A stretch of DNA of 64,000 nucleotides from Mycobacterium sp. 3519A (GCF_900240945.1 NZ_OESG01000011.1:351880-415879), one strand, 5' to 3'; counted from the stretch's first letter, positions 26,865 to 35,810 are shown. Notes: generated from the sequence alone by a model not told the origin. A program made the numbers and translations.

Positions 26865-27029
26865 TCAGGGGTGAACCGAGGTGTCCACGTGCGGAACGTA
26901 TACGTGGGGTTGGGTGATGGTGTTGACCCAGATGTGGTGGCCGATGTCCGCTTGGGCAGGGCCGGCAAGACCGAGGACTCCGGCGGTCAGCGCACCTGCG
27001 ATCAGCGAGGCGATTCCGAACTTCTTCAT
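26865..27029 (-). CDS. 54-residue secreted peptide
   Basis: ATG 27029 is preceded by AAGGAG at ideal spacing. The product starts MKKFGIASLIAGALTAGVLGLAGPAQA, a clear signal peptide with an AQA cleavage site. The mature part is only about 27 residues, rich in His, Val and Thr (DIGHHIWVNTITQPHVYVPHVDTSVHP). No family is recognised. The HH, PHV and VPHV pattern could bind metal, which is speculation. A hairpin terminator follows. Its upstream region contains CTAATGG palindromes. Confidence 0.75.
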   Translation of the reverse strand: MKKFGIASLIAGALTAGVLGLAGPAQADIGHHIWVNTITQPHVYVPHVDTSVHP

Positions 27030-27050
27030 GATGGGTCTCCTTGAAGGTCT

Positions 27051-27091
27051 ATTAGCAATGTACTAATGGCAACAAGGCATCGTTGCCATTA
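27051..27091. promoter_or_regulatory. overlapping palindromes upstream of the secreted peptide gene
   Basis: ATTAG at 27051-27055 pairs with CTAAT at 27063-27067, and TAATGGCAAC at 27064-27073 pairs with GTTGCCATTA at 27082-27091. They lie 22-62 bases upstream of the peptide's ATG on the minus strand, where an operator would act. The CTAATGG half-site recurs upstream of the CGNR and DUF417 genes. Confidence 0.55.
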
Positions 27092-27213
27092 ATTCCGCTG
27101 GCAGCGATTGATCGGCCGTTGGCAGGATCGCGTCACCGCGTTGCTCGCCAGCGCTCCGAGCGAGCGCCGGTGGGCCTCAGGAATACGACGTCCAGAGCTA
27201 ACGTTGCCTGCCT

Positions 27214-27267
27214 GTGCAAGCATTAGGGCCGGGCAAGCTAATGCCACCGCTTGCACCTAACCATTAG
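27214..27267. promoter_or_regulatory. nested palindrome upstream of the CGNR regulator gene
   Basis: GTGCAAGC (27214-27221) and ATTAG (27222-27226) are mirrored by CTAAT (27238-27242) and GCTTGCAC (27249-27256). A further CCATTAG follows at 27261-27267. The array sits 49-102 bases upstream of the CGNR start. It may be the autoregulatory operator; the binding protein is not known. Confidence 0.5.
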
Positions 27268-27315
27268 GATTGCGGTCAGGCGACTGCTAGCCCAGACGAC
27301 AGGATGGAAGGATCC

Positions 27316-27924
27316 GTGACGCCTACGCCACCCCCGCCCCGACTGAACGAGCCTGCACCGCTTTCCCTCGTCAACACTATCTACATCGATCGTCATGGCG
27401 TTCACGACGCGATCGCCGATCGGATGTATGCGAATGATTGGGTCAAGGCCGTCGGCGCACAGTCCGAATTGACTCCGGCTGGCCAGGAAGCCGACAAGGT
27501 CTCCGAGGACGCCGTGGAGCGGCTGATCCGTCTACGCGACGCGGTTCGCAGGCTCGCGGCCGAGCACACCGACGATCCGCGAACAGTGGGGCAGTCGCCT
27601 GTTCCCGATTTGCCCACGGCGATGTCGATCGTCAATGCCACTGCCACTGCGACTTCGGTGTGGCCCGAACTTCAGCCCGACGATCGCGGATTGACACGGC
27701 GTCAACTCTGGGCTGGGAAGTCGTATGCCGATGCGTTGACCACCCTGGTCGCCCGACAGACGATCGATCTCATCACCAGCCCTCAGTGGCAACAACTTCG
27801 GCCATGCACGGCGCCCGGTTGCGCGTACTACTTCGTCAAGGATCACTTCCGTCGGGAGTGGTGCTCGGCTCTGTGCGGCAACCGCGCCCGGGTCGCCCGG
27901 CACGCGCAACGTCAACGGGACTGA
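27316..27924 (+). CDS. CGNR zinc-finger/ABATE-domain putative transcriptional regulator
   Basis: About 202 residues. The N-terminal part (LSLVNTIYIDRHG, EDAVERLIRLRDAVRRLAAEH) matches the stress-associated ABATE domain. The C-terminal zinc finger reads LRPCTAPGCAYYFVKDHFRREWCSALCGNRARVARH, with the four Cys ligands and the CGNR motif intact. Such proteins are thought to be DNA-binding regulators. GTG 27316 has GGAAGG five bases upstream; ATG 27304 is the alternative. It is the only regulator near the CTAATGG palindromes, so it is a candidate to bind them. Confidence 0.82.
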   Translation: MTPTPPPPRLNEPAPLSLVNTIYIDRHGVHDAIADRMYANDWVKAVGAQSELTPAGQEADKVSEDAVERLIRLRDAVRRLAAEHTDDPRTVGQSPVPDLPTAMSIVNATATATSVWPELQPDDRGLTRRQLWAGKSYADALTTLVARQTIDLITSPQWQQLRPCTAPGCAYYFVKDHFRREWCSALCGNRARVARHAQRQRD

Positions 27925-27944
27925 CTCACTTCGGTTGTCGGCCT

Positions 27945-29312
27945 TCAATATTCGATTAGGCGGGTCACGTACGGGGTCATGCCCGTGGTGCGCACGGGGG
28001 AGATGTGCACATCAGAACCTGTGAAGGGTGCTTCGAGCATCCTGCCCTGACCGAGATACAGCGCCTCGTGTTGACTTGCGTTGGGGCCGTAGAAGATCAG
28101 ATCGCCGCGCCGCATCTGTGACGACGGTATCTTGCGGCCGGAATTGTATTGGTCGCCCGAATAGTGGGGCAGTTTGATTCCGACTCCCGCGAACGCGTAG
28201 AGAACGATTCCCGAACAGTCGAAGCCGACTGTGCCTGCGCCGGAGTCGATGCCTCGTGACGGGCCCGCGGCGTTGCCCCCGCCCCAGGAATACGGAATGC
28301 CGATCTGCGACATGGCTCGACGGATCACGTATTCCGACGCCTGCCGCCCGTACACGCGCGGGATCCGACCGTTGGTGATCCCGGTGCCACCGGACTGGCC
28401 GCCGACATCGATGCCGAGCGCCGACAGGAACGAGCGACCCAGTTGCGCGGTCACCTGCGCCGAGGTCTCGGAAATCTGGAGAACCGAATTGAGAACTGCG
28501 ACGGGATCGCCCGCCACATTGGCGCTCGGCACCATCGGCAAGGTGGTGTCCCATCGGACCGGGGCACTTGCTGCGGCGGGCCCCGACGCGCGGTCCCAGT
28601 CGTCGCCGGCCGGGCCCGCATCCGGCCGCGGCGCGGTGGCTTGCGGCCCGGCGCCCGGCAGTGCTGCGGCCAGCCGGGCCCGTGCGGCGTCGCGGCGGGC
28701 ACGCGCCTGATCGACCTCGGCGCGCCGGACGCCGAAATCCCGCTGAGCGGCGCCGAGGGCGGTCACCGCATCGTCCTGGCTTTGACGGGCGGCATCGGCT
28801 GCGACGCTCGCCCTCTGTTGGGCCGCCCTGGCCGCTGATTCTTTGTTGGCCAGCAGCGTTCGGGCTCGCCGCAGAGTGTCCACGGCGACGACGAAGCTCT
28901 GCGCCAAGACGTGCTCCTGGGAATCCGTTTCGATCAGGCTTTCCGGGCTCACCGCGGTCAGGTACGAGGCGGACGGTCCGTTGACGTACGTGGCGGCCGC
29001 GAACCGATCGAACCGCTGTTGCGCAGACGCGATCGCCGCATTTGCGTCGGCAACGGCGCGCCGGCTGTCTGCCACATTCCGCGAAGCCCGGTCGGCAAGG
29101 TCTCTTGCGGACTGCACGTCGACGATCGCCTTGTTGACCTGTTCCTGCCGTGTCTGGATCTCGGCGCCGACATCGCTCAATCGCTGTTCGGCGGTTGCGA
29201 GTTCGTCGACCAGGCGGACAAGGTCGCCGGGTTCGGCGGCCGCTTGTTGGCTGCCGAACACCACCAGGGACAGGCAGACCGCCAGCGCTGCCGCGAAACT
29301 GTTGAACCACAC
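27945..29312 (-). CDS. ripA: peptidoglycan endopeptidase, NlpC/P60 family (RipA-like)
   Basis: A 455-residue secreted hydrolase. Residues 1-27 form a signal peptide (FAAALAVCLSLVVFGSQQAAAEP). Residues ~30-210 are a coiled-coil region (QRLSDVGAEIQTRQEQVNKAIVDVQSARDLADRASR). The C-terminal NlpC/P60 domain has GGGNAAGPSRGIDSGAGTVGFDCSGIVLYAFAGVGIKLPHYSGDQYNSGRKIP, with the catalytic Cys, and SQHEALYLGQGRMLEAP with the catalytic His. It would cut D-Glu-mDAP bonds during daughter-cell separation. The architecture and near-identical catalytic block match RipA, but whether it is the orthologue or a paralogue is uncertain here. Confidence 0.88.
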   Translation of the reverse strand: MWFNSFAAALAVCLSLVVFGSQQAAAEPGDLVRLVDELATAEQRLSDVGAEIQTRQEQVNKAIVDVQSARDLADRASRNVADSRRAVADANAAIASAQQRFDRFAAATYVNGPSASYLTAVSPESLIETDSQEHVLAQSFVVAVDTLRRARTLLANKESAARAAQQRASVAADAARQSQDDAVTALGAAQRDFGVRRAEVDQARARRDAARARLAAALPGAGPQATAPRPDAGPAGDDWDRASGPAAASAPVRWDTTLPMVPSANVAGDPVAVLNSVLQISETSAQVTAQLGRSFLSALGIDVGGQSGGTGITNGRIPRVYGRQASEYVIRRAMSQIGIPYSWGGGNAAGPSRGIDSGAGTVGFDCSGIVLYAFAGVGIKLPHYSGDQYNSGRKIPSSQMRRGDLIFYGPNASQHEALYLGQGRMLEAPFTGSDVHISPVRTTGMTPYVTRLIEY

Positions 29313-29354
29313 CTCGCCCTCCTCGACGTCGATCCGATGCCGCAGCGTGGGGTG

Positions 29355-29861
29355 CTACACCGTCGTCTTGCGTCGTCGGGCGGCGCGGATCGAATCGGCC
29401 AGCGTCCAGAACGAAAGGCCGAGCAGCGGAATGTCTTTGAGGAGAAACTCACCGGTCAGCGAAATCGCGGGGAAGCCGCCACCGGCGGGTTCGCCGACAC
29501 CCGGTGTGCTGAACAAGAAGCTGACCGTGGATACGAACAACACGATGGACATCAGGCTGCCTGCGATCGATAGGCGCGGAGCCAGCGGCTTGATGGCCAG
29601 CAACACCGCGGCGGCGACCTCGAAGACGCCCAGTAGCGCGGAGAAGGTGTACACGGGCAGGAAGTGGTACAGCCAGCCCATGAACGGACTGTGTGCGACG
29701 AGCGGCTGGATCTGATGCGCCTCGAAGTTCGCGAACTTCAGCGCTCCTATCCAACCGATGACGATCACGAGCCCGTAGCGGCCGAGGACGGCCGCGATGA
29801 CATCGATGGTTGGCAGGTGCAGCACGCGGTCGCTGAGCGAGGCGCTGGAATACGTCGTCAT
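29355..29861 (-). CDS. DUF417 (YkgB/RclC-like) membrane protein
   Basis: A 168-residue inner-membrane protein with about four hydrophobic helices. The family hallmark is GLVIVIGWIGALKFANFEAHQIQPLVAHSPFMGWLYHFL, and EFLLKDIPLLGLSFWTLADSIRAA is at the C-terminus. In E. coli the RclC relative is induced by reactive chlorine; the function here is unknown. GGGAGG precedes the ATG. A perfect 14-base palindrome sits just upstream of the ribosome site, implying tight repression. Confidence 0.85.
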   Translation of the reverse strand: MTTYSSASLSDRVLHLPTIDVIAAVLGRYGLVIVIGWIGALKFANFEAHQIQPLVAHSPFMGWLYHFLPVYTFSALLGVFEVAAAVLLAIKPLAPRLSIAGSLMSIVLFVSTVSFLFSTPGVGEPAGGGFPAISLTGEFLLKDIPLLGLSFWTLADSIRAARRRKTTV

Positions 29862-29879
29862 CTTGGTCCTCCCGAGGAT

Positions 29880-29912
29880 TACTAATGGTTACTGCGATAG
29901 TAACCATTAGTA
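29880..29912. promoter_or_regulatory. perfect 14-bp palindromic operator upstream of DUF417 gene
   Basis: TACTAATGGTTACT and AGTAACCATTAGTA flank a 5-base spacer. The palindrome ends 18 bases before the ATG, directly ahead of the ribosome site. Its length, perfection and dyad symmetry are typical of TetR-like or similar dimeric repressor sites. The ACTAATGG half is shared with palindromes at 27051-27091 and 27214-27267. Confidence 0.75.
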
Positions 29913-30100
29913 GATTAGGGCGCACGTCGCCCGCCGTCAACCACGCAGGGTGGACAGCGGCGTGCGCGCGTCGCGCTTGGGGTGTGGTGTTTGGATATCG
30001 CCTCAGGGCGATCTTCGACGGCGGGGCGAGCAGAAAAGGCGTCGCAAGCGACGGGCCGGCCCCGGTGTTTCGACTCGGCCGGCATGACCGCCGGGCCTGG

Positions 30101-30174
30101 TGGAGCGGGCGACGGGAATCGAACCCGCGTAGCTAGTTTGGAAGACTAGGGCTCTACCATTGAGCTACGCCCGC
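30101..30174 (-). tRNA. tRNA-Gly (TCC anticodon)
   Basis: A full cloverleaf on the minus strand. The acceptor GCGGGCG pairs with CGCCCGC, the D arm is TAGCTCAATGGTAGAGC, the anticodon loop in CTAGTCTTCCAAACTAG shows TCC, and the T arm is CGGGTTCGATTCCCG. The CCA end is encoded at 30101-30103. The 71-base body fits bacterial tRNA-Gly. Confidence 0.96.
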
Positions 30175-30332
30175 ATGTGCAGCACCAGCAGACTGTACTA
30201 GCGCCGCCCGAATCAAATCCAATTAAATGGTTCGCGTGTTCAGCCCGTAGTATCTCGCGTGGTCAGGTCTGCGTTTCGCGGCCAGGCCACACGAGGTGCC
30301 GCGACGAGCGCTAGCGCGAGGAGCAGTACAAC

Positions 30333-30406
30333 CGGGGTGTAGCGCAGCTTGGTAGCGCATCCGCTTTGGGAGCGGAAGGCCGCAGGTTCAAATCCTGTCA
30401 CCCCGA
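30333..30406 (+). tRNA. tRNA-Pro (TGG anticodon)
   Basis: A 74-base cloverleaf: acceptor CGGGGTG/CACCCCG, D arm TAGCGCAGCTTGGTAGCGC, anticodon stem TCCGC/GCGGA with loop TTTGGGA (anticodon TGG), and T arm CAGGTTCAAATCCTG. The CCA end is not encoded. It lies directly upstream of tig. Confidence 0.96.
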
Positions 30407-30443
30407 CTCCAGACGCATACCACTAGACATAAGGAGCAAGAGC

Positions 30444-31850
30444 GTGAAGAGCACCGTCGAGAAGTTGAGCCCGACGCGGGTTCGCATCAACGTGGAGGTG
30501 CCCTTCACCGAGCTGCAACCCGACATCGACACCGCGTTCCAGCAGATGGCCAAGCAGGTCCGGATGCCCGGATTCCGGCCGGGCAAGGTGCCGGTGAAGC
30601 TGCTCGAGGCGCGCGTCGACAAGCAGGCGATGTTCGACCAGGTCATCGGCGACGCCGTACCCGCGCGCTACACCGAGGCCGTCACCACCTCCGAGGTGCA
30701 GCCGCTCGGCCAGCCCGAGATCGACATCACCAACAAGGAGTACGGGCAGGACCTCACCTTCACCGCCGAGGTCGACATCCGCCCGGAGATCGAGCTTCCC
30801 GACCTGGACGGGCTGAAGATCACCGTCGACCCGATCGAGGTGACCGACGAGGAGGTCGACGCCGAACTGCAGAGCCTGCGCGCTCGCTTCGGCACACTGA
30901 AGGGCGTCGAGCGCGCCGCCGAAAACGGCGACTTCGTCTCCATTGACCTGTCGGCCACCGTCGACGGTGAGGACGTGCCCGAGGCCAAGACCGAGGGCCT
31001 GTCGCATGAGGTCGGCTCAGGTCAGCTGATCGAGGGTCTCGACGACGCGATCATCGGCCTCAAGGAGGGCGAGACCCGCGTCTTCACCACCACCCTGGCC
31101 GCCGGCGAGCACGCAGGCAAAGAGGCCCAGGTGACCGTCACCGTGAAGTCGGTCAAGGAGCGTGAGCTTCCCGAGCCCGACGACGAGTTCGCGCAATTGG
31201 CAAGCGAATTCGACACCATCGAGGAGCTCAAGGCCAGCCTCGTCGAGCAGGTGCAGCGGGTCAAGCGCGTCCAGCAGGCCGAGCAGATCCGCGACAAGGC
31301 GATCGAGGTGCTGCTCGAGCAGACCGAGATCCCGCTGCCCGAGAAGATCGTGCAGGCCCAGATCGACGACACGCTGCACAACGCCATCCACGGCCTCGAT
31401 CACGACGAGAAGAAGTTCGAGGAAGCGCTCGAGGCGCAGGGCAGCAGCCGCGAGGAGTTCGACAACGACAATCGCACCAACGCGGAGAAGGCCGTCAAGA
31501 CGCAGCTGCTGATGGACGCCATCGCCGACAAGCTCGACATCCAGGTCGGCCAAAACGACCTGACCGAACGGCTGGTGCTGATGTCGCGTCAGTACGGCCT
31601 CGAGCCGCAGCAGCTGCTGCAGTACCTGCAGCAGAACAATCAGCTGCCCGCGATGTTCGCCGACGTGCGTCGCGGCCTGACCGTCGCGGCGGTGGTGCAC
31701 GGCGGCACCGTCACCGACACCGACGGCAACGTGATCGACACCACGGAGTTCTTCGGGCCGTCGGGTCAGCAGGCCGAGCAGGCTGCTGATGAGCCCACCG
31801 AGGCCGCCGAGGAGACCACCTCCGACGAGGAACCCGCCGACGCCAAGTGA
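30444..31850 (+). CDS. tig: trigger factor, ribosome-associated chaperone and prolyl isomerase
   Basis: A 468-residue protein starting at GTG 30444 ([24 protein letters not shown]), preceded by AAGGAG. The ribosome-binding signature is GFRPGKVP at ~45-52. The FKBP-type isomerase domain spans ~160-245 ([40 protein letters not shown]). The helical C-terminal chaperone domain and an acidic Glu/Ala/Asp tail follow. It folds nascent chains at the ribosome exit. The next genes are clpP1-clpP2, the usual order. Confidence 0.97.
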   Translation: MKSTVEKLSPTRVRINVEVPFTELQPDIDTAFQQMAKQVRMPGFRPGKVPVKLLEARVDKQAMFDQVIGDAVPARYTEAVTTSEVQPLGQPEIDITNKEYGQDLTFTAEVDIRPEIELPDLDGLKITVDPIEVTDEEVDAELQSLRARFGTLKGVERAAENGDFVSIDLSATVDGEDVPEAKTEGLSHEVGSGQLIEGLDDAIIGLKEGETRVFTTTLAAGEHAGKEAQVTVTVKSVKERELPEPDDEFAQLASEFDTIEELKASLVEQVQRVKRVQQAEQIRDKAIEVLLEQTEIPLPEKIVQAQIDDTLHNAIHGLDHDEKKFEEALEAQGSSREEFDNDNRTNAEKAVKTQLLMDAIADKLDIQVGQNDLTERLVLMSRQYGLEPQQLLQYLQQNNQLPAMFADVRRGLTVAAVVHGGTVTDTDGNVIDTTEFFGPSGQQAEQAADEPTEAAEETTSDEEPADAK

Positions 31851-31948
31851 CGCTGTGAGCGAACGGGCCTCTTCTGGGGAGTGCTCGGCGGCGCAGGTTG
31901 GTTAGTGTCGAGTGAACTAGCACGTGAACAGAAAGCAGGTATCCAGTC

Positions 31949-32542
31949 GTGACTGACATGCGTGGTGCCGGGGCAGGGCTCAACCTTGTCGACTCGGTGT
32001 ACGAGCGGTTGCTGTCCGAACGCATCATCTTCCTCGGTTCACAGGTCGATGACGACATCGCCAACCGGCTGTGCGCGCAGATCCTGCTGCTGGCCGCCGA
32101 GGACCCCACCAAGGACATCCACCTCTACATCAACTCGCCTGGCGGCTCGATCAGCGCGGGCATGGCGATCTACGACACGATGGTGCTGGCGCCGTGCGAC
32201 GTCGCCACCTACGCGATGGGCATGGCCGCCTCGATGGGCGAGTTCCTGCTCGCCGCCGGCACCAAGGGCAAGCGCTACGCGCTGCCGCACGCCCGGATCC
32301 TGATGCACCAGCCGCTCGGCGGTATCACCGGTGGCGCCGCGGACATCGCGATCCAGGCCGAGCAGTTCGCGGTGATCAAGAAGGAGATGTTCCGGCTCAA
32401 CGCCGAGTTCACCGGCCAGCCGATCGAGCGCATCGAGGCCGACTCCGATCGCGACCGCTGGTTCACCGCGCAGGAAGCCCTCGAATACGGCTTCGTCGAC
32501 CACATCATCACCAACGCCAACGTCAACGGAGTCAAGCCATGA
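31949..32542 (+). CDS. clpP1: ATP-dependent Clp protease proteolytic subunit ClpP1
   Basis: A 197-residue serine peptidase. Catalytic residues are visible: Ser in [17 protein letters not shown], His in [10 protein letters not shown] and Asp in [13 protein letters not shown]. It matches M. tuberculosis ClpP1 nearly throughout. It assembles with ClpP2 into the mixed tetradecamer, fed by ClpX or ClpC1. GTG 31949 is the start. Its stop overlaps the clpP2 start (ATGA), giving translational coupling. Confidence 0.96.
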   Translation: MTDMRGAGAGLNLVDSVYERLLSERIIFLGSQVDDDIANRLCAQILLLAAEDPTKDIHLYINSPGGSISAGMAIYDTMVLAPCDVATYAMGMAASMGEFLLAAGTKGKRYALPHARILMHQPLGGITGGAADIAIQAEQFAVIKKEMFRLNAEFTGQPIERIEADSDRDRWFTAQEALEYGFVDHIITNANVNGVKP

Positions 32543-33195
32543 CCGACCAGACCGATCTCACACATCGTGGGCCTGCGCCCACTGCCCGCTACATCCTGCC
32601 GTCGTTCATCGAGCACTCCAGCTTCGGCGTCAAGGAATCGAACCCGTACAACAAGCTCTTCGAGGAACGCATCATCTTCCTCGGCGTGCAGGTCGACGAC
32701 GCCTCGGCCAACGACATCATGGCCCAGCTGTTGGTGTTGGAGTCGCTGGATCCCGACCGCGACATCACCATGTACATCAACTCGCCCGGCGGCTCGTTCA
32801 CGTCGCTGATGGCGATCTACGACACCATGCAGTACGTGCGCGCCGACATCCAGACGGTGTGCCTCGGGCAGGCCGCATCGGCGGCCGCGGTGCTGCTGGC
32901 CGCCGGTACGCCGGGTAAGCGGCTCGCGCTGCCCAACGCCCGCGTGCTGATCCACCAGCCCGCGCTGTCCGGCGTCATCCAAGGCCAGTTCTCCGACCTG
33001 GAGATCCAGGCCAAGGAGATCGAGCGGATGCGCACGCTGATGGAGGCCACGCTGGCCCGCCACACCGGCAAGGATGCCGCGGTCATCCGCAAGGACACCG
33101 ACCGCGACAAGATCCTGACGGCCGAGGAGGCCAAGGACTACGGGATCATCGACACGGTCCTGGAGTACCGCAAGCTGTCGGCCCAGACTGCCTAG
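32539..33195 (+). CDS. clpP2: ATP-dependent Clp protease proteolytic subunit ClpP2
   Basis: A 218-residue subunit with the longer N-terminus typical of ClpP2 ([38 protein letters not shown]). The triad is Ser in [16 protein letters not shown], His in [11 protein letters not shown] and Asp in [12 protein letters not shown]. It overlaps clpP1 by four bases. Its gene converges on mmuM across the second palindromic repeat. Confidence 0.96.
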   Translation: MTDQTDLTHRGPAPTARYILPSFIEHSSFGVKESNPYNKLFEERIIFLGVQVDDASANDIMAQLLVLESLDPDRDITMYINSPGGSFTSLMAIYDTMQYVRADIQTVCLGQAASAAAVLLAAGTPGKRLALPNARVLIHQPALSGVIQGQFSDLEIQAKEIERMRTLMEATLARHTGKDAAVIRKDTDRDKILTAEEAKDYGIIDTVLEYRKLSAQTA

Positions 33196-33200
33196 CTTCC

Positions 33201-33266
33201 GCGGTTGACTCTGCGCCCACGGCGCACACGCCTGAGTGCGGAGCGCCCTCAGCGCAGAGTCACCGC
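33201..33266. repeat. palindromic repeat element, copy B (between clpP2 and mmuM)
   Basis: GCGGTTGACTCTGCGC at 33201-33216 is mirrored, with one unpaired base, by GCGCAGAGTCACCGC at 33252-33266. On the minus strand the right half reads GACTCTGCGCTGAGGGCG, identical to copy A at 11685-11702. The right arm encodes the last residues (AVTLR) of mmuM. Both copies are about 66 bases and sit between convergent genes. Confidence 0.75.
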
Positions 33267-34130
33267 CAGGGCGGCGATGTCGCCCGGTCGTCCCCGGCAA
33301 CCCCCGCCGATGATGCGCGCGCCCGCCGCCGCCCACGACGGCGCCAGACCCGGCGACCATCGGCTGTCGCCGATCCAGACGCGGCGCTCGCCGTCCCAGG
33401 ATTCGCCGCTGTTGGGGTAGACGACGACGGGCTTACCGGTCACCTCGCTGGCGATCTCGACGGCGCCGAGCACGTCGGCGGGCGCGCAGCAATTCACGCC
33501 TACCGCAACGATTTCCGGGACGTCGGCGGCGACCGCGAACGCGTCGGCCAGTGGCTGCCCGGCGCGTGTCGTCGTCCCCGCGATCGTGTACGAGAGCCAC
33601 GCGGGCACGCCCACCTCACCGACCAGGTCGACCAACGCCTCGGCCTCGTCGACATCGGGCACCGTCTCCAGCGCCAGCACGTCAGGCTCGGCGGCCACCA
33701 GCACCTCCAGCCGCGGGCGATGCCAGTCCCTCAGCGCGGGGACGGACAGCCCGTAGCGGCCGACGTACTCCTCGCCGTTGGCCAGCGCGGCGCCGTACGG
33801 CCCGACCGACGCGGCCACCCACCCGTGGCCGACCTCGTCGCGGGCTTGCCGAGCCAACTCCACGCTGCGCCGCATCAACCCGGCGGCGTCGGCGCGCGAG
33901 ATTCCGCGTTCAGCGAACCCGTCGAAGGACGCCTGATAGCTCGCCGTCGTCGCGATCGCGGCGCCGGCGCGGAAGAACGCGCTGTGCACGGCCACAATCT
34001 CTACAGGTGCGTCGACCAGCAGGCGGGCCGACCACAGGTCGTCGGAGAGGTCGTGGCCGCGGGCCTCCAGTTCAGTCGCCAGACCGCCGTCGGCGATCAG
34101 CACGGTATCGTGGGGCGCAGCGAACACCAC
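33249..34130 (-). CDS. mmuM: homocysteine S-methyltransferase (MmuM), with an altered zinc motif
   Basis: A 293-residue TIM-barrel methyltransferase: VLIADGGLATELEARGHDLSDDLWSARLL at the N-terminus, TTASYQASFDGF, and the first zinc Cys in IVAVGVNCCAPADVL. The C-terminal motif, usually GGCCR, reads RIIGGGCRGRPGDI, so one of the two adjacent zinc-ligand cysteines appears to be Gly. The family makes methionine from homocysteine and S-methylmethionine or SAM. Its place beside clpP2 and clpX matches Rv2458. Activity could be reduced, or the ligand shifted. Confidence 0.88.
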   Translation of the reverse strand: MVFAAPHDTVLIADGGLATELEARGHDLSDDLWSARLLVDAPVEIVAVHSAFFRAGAAIATTASYQASFDGFAERGISRADAAGLMRRSVELARQARDEVGHGWVAASVGPYGAALANGEEYVGRYGLSVPALRDWHRPRLEVLVAAEPDVLALETVPDVDEAEALVDLVGEVGVPAWLSYTIAGTTTRAGQPLADAFAVAADVPEIVAVGVNCCAPADVLGAVEIASEVTGKPVVVYPNSGESWDGERRVWIGDSRWSPGLAPSWAAAGARIIGGGCRGRPGDIAALAVTLR

Positions 34131-34241
34131 ATCGCAACTCTACGGCTATGCGCGGGGGCGGCCTCTCGGTCTCATAACGGCGGCGACACGCCAGGGACAC
34201 GGCGGCGGGTTCCGGGGGGCTGCAGGGTGTGACAAGCGATA

Positions 34242-34254
34242 TGTTCTGCGAACA
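34242..34254. promoter_or_regulatory. short palindrome in the clpX/mmuM divergent promoter region
   Basis: TGTTC-TGC-GAACA is a 5-base inverted repeat with a 3-base spacer, about 140 bases upstream of clpX in the 262-bp divergent region. It does not clearly match the ClgR or SOS box patterns I know. It could be an operator or chance. Confidence 0.3.
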
Positions 34255-34392
34255 CAGATAAATACCACCGACGCGATTCGGCTTTATCGGTCGCACCGCG
34301 CCGGAACATACGGGTAGCGTCGGGACCAACACCTGACGGGTGACCTGTAGCCAGCTTTTTACCGACCGCGAGGAAAGTAGGACCCCACCACC

Positions 34393-35673
34393 ATGGCGCG
34401 CATTGGAGACGGCGGTGACCTGCTGAAGTGCTCGTTCTGCGGCAAGAGCCAAAAGCAGGTGAAAAAGCTCATTGCGGGCCCGGGCGTCTATATCTGCGAT
34501 GAATGCATAGACCTGTGCAACGAGATCATCGAAGAGGAACTGGCAGATGCCGACGACGTCAAGCTCGACGAGCTGCCCAAGCCGGCGGAGATCCGCGAAT
34601 TCCTCGAGGGCTACGTCATCGGCCAGGACACCGCCAAGCGGACGCTGGCCGTGGCCGTCTACAACCACTACAAGCGCGTTCAGGCGCAGGAGAAGATGCG
34701 CGACTCGCGCGCTGAGCCCGTCGAGCTCGCCAAGTCGAACATCCTGATGCTCGGGCCCACCGGCTGCGGCAAGACGTATCTGGCGCAGACGCTGGCCAAG
34801 ATGCTCAACGTGCCGTTCGCCATCGCCGACGCCACGGCGCTGACCGAGGCCGGTTATGTCGGCGAGGACGTCGAGAACATTCTGCTCAAGCTGATTCAGG
34901 CCGCCGATTACGACGTCAAGCGCGCCGAGACCGGCATCATCTACATCGACGAGGTCGACAAGATCGCCCGCAAGAGCGAGAACCCGTCGATCACCCGCGA
35001 CGTCTCCGGTGAGGGCGTGCAGCAGGCGCTGCTGAAGATCCTGGAGGGCACGCAGGCCTCGGTGCCGCCGCAGGGCGGCCGCAAGCATCCGCATCAGGAG
35101 TTCATCCAGATCGACACCACGAACGTGTTGTTCATCGTCGCGGGTGCGTTCGCCGGCCTGGAGAAGATCGTCTCCGACCGGGTCGGCAAGCGCGGGCTTG
35201 GCTTCGGCGCCGAGGTGCACTCCAAGGCCGAGATCGACACCCAGGACCACTTCGCCGAAGTGATGCCCGAGGACCTGATCAAGTTCGGGTTGATCCCCGA
35301 GTTCATCGGCCGCCTGCCGGTCGTCGCGTCGGTGACCAACCTCGACAAGGAGTCGTTGGTCAAGATCCTGTCCGAGCCGAAGAACGCGTTGGTCAAGCAG
35401 TACGTTCGGCTGTTCGAAATGGATGGCGTCGAGTTGGAGTTCACCGACGACGCGCTGGACGCGATCGCCGATCAGGCCATCCACCGTGGCACTGGCGCCC
35501 GCGGCCTGCGCGCGATCATGGAAGAGGTCCTGCTGCCGGTGATGTACGACATCCCGAGCCGCGACGACGTCGCCAAGGTGGTCGTCACCAAGGAGACCGT
35601 GCAGGACAACGTGCTTCCGACGATCGTGCCGCGTAAGCCGTCGCGCAGTGAGCGCCGCGACAAGTCCGCTTAG
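34393..35673 (+). CDS. clpX: Clp protease ATP-binding subunit ClpX
   Basis: A 426-residue AAA+ unfoldase. The N-terminal zinc domain is [30 protein letters not shown]. Walker A is [13 protein letters not shown], Walker [12 protein letters not shown], the pore loop [11 protein letters not shown] and sensor 2 [15 protein letters not shown]. It unfolds substrates for the ClpP1P2 chamber encoded upstream. It is divergent from mmuM and its stop codon overlaps the end of a convergent small membrane protein gene. Confidence 0.97.
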   Translation: MARIGDGGDLLKCSFCGKSQKQVKKLIAGPGVYICDECIDLCNEIIEEELADADDVKLDELPKPAEIREFLEGYVIGQDTAKRTLAVAVYNHYKRVQAQEKMRDSRAEPVELAKSNILMLGPTGCGKTYLAQTLAKMLNVPFAIADATALTEAGYVGEDVENILLKLIQAADYDVKRAETGIIYIDEVDKIARKSENPSITRDVSGEGVQQALLKILEGTQASVPPQGGRKHPHQEFIQIDTTNVLFIVAGAFAGLEKIVSDRVGKRGLGFGAEVHSKAEIDTQDHFAEVMPEDLIKFGLIPEFIGRLPVVASVTNLDKESLVKILSEPKNALVKQYVRLFEMDGVELEFTDDALDAIADQAIHRGTGARGLRAIMEEVLLPVMYDIPSRDDVAKVVVTKETVQDNVLPTIVPRKPSRSERRDKSA

Positions 35674-35810
35674 TTCTCTACGCTCGAACTGCGGTCCGAA
35701 TGGACCAGCTTGGTTTCGTCGGCGTCAGGTTTGAGTAGCCCGCACAGCGACGCTGCCAGGCCCCACATCAAGAAGACCGCTACCGCGACGAATTGCAGTT
35801 CGGTGAACAT
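35670..35810 (-). CDS. 46-residue single-pass membrane protein, convergent with clpX
   Basis: ATG 35810 has AGAAGG eight bases upstream. The product is [46 protein letters not shown]. Residues ~6-27 form one membrane helix, followed by a polar, acidic tail. The TAA stop (35670-35672) overlaps the clpX stop on the other strand by two bases. I recognise no family. Its position next to clpX suggests a conserved small membrane protein, but a link to the protease is inference. Confidence 0.65.
   Translation of the reverse strand: MFTELQFVAVAVFLMWGLAASLCGLLKPDADETKLVHSDRSSSVEN

Noticed and set aside
34242..34254. SOS box or ClgR site upstream of clpX
   Set aside because: TGTTCTGCGAACA does not match the mycobacterial SOS consensus or the ClgR pattern I know; kept only as an unassigned palindrome.
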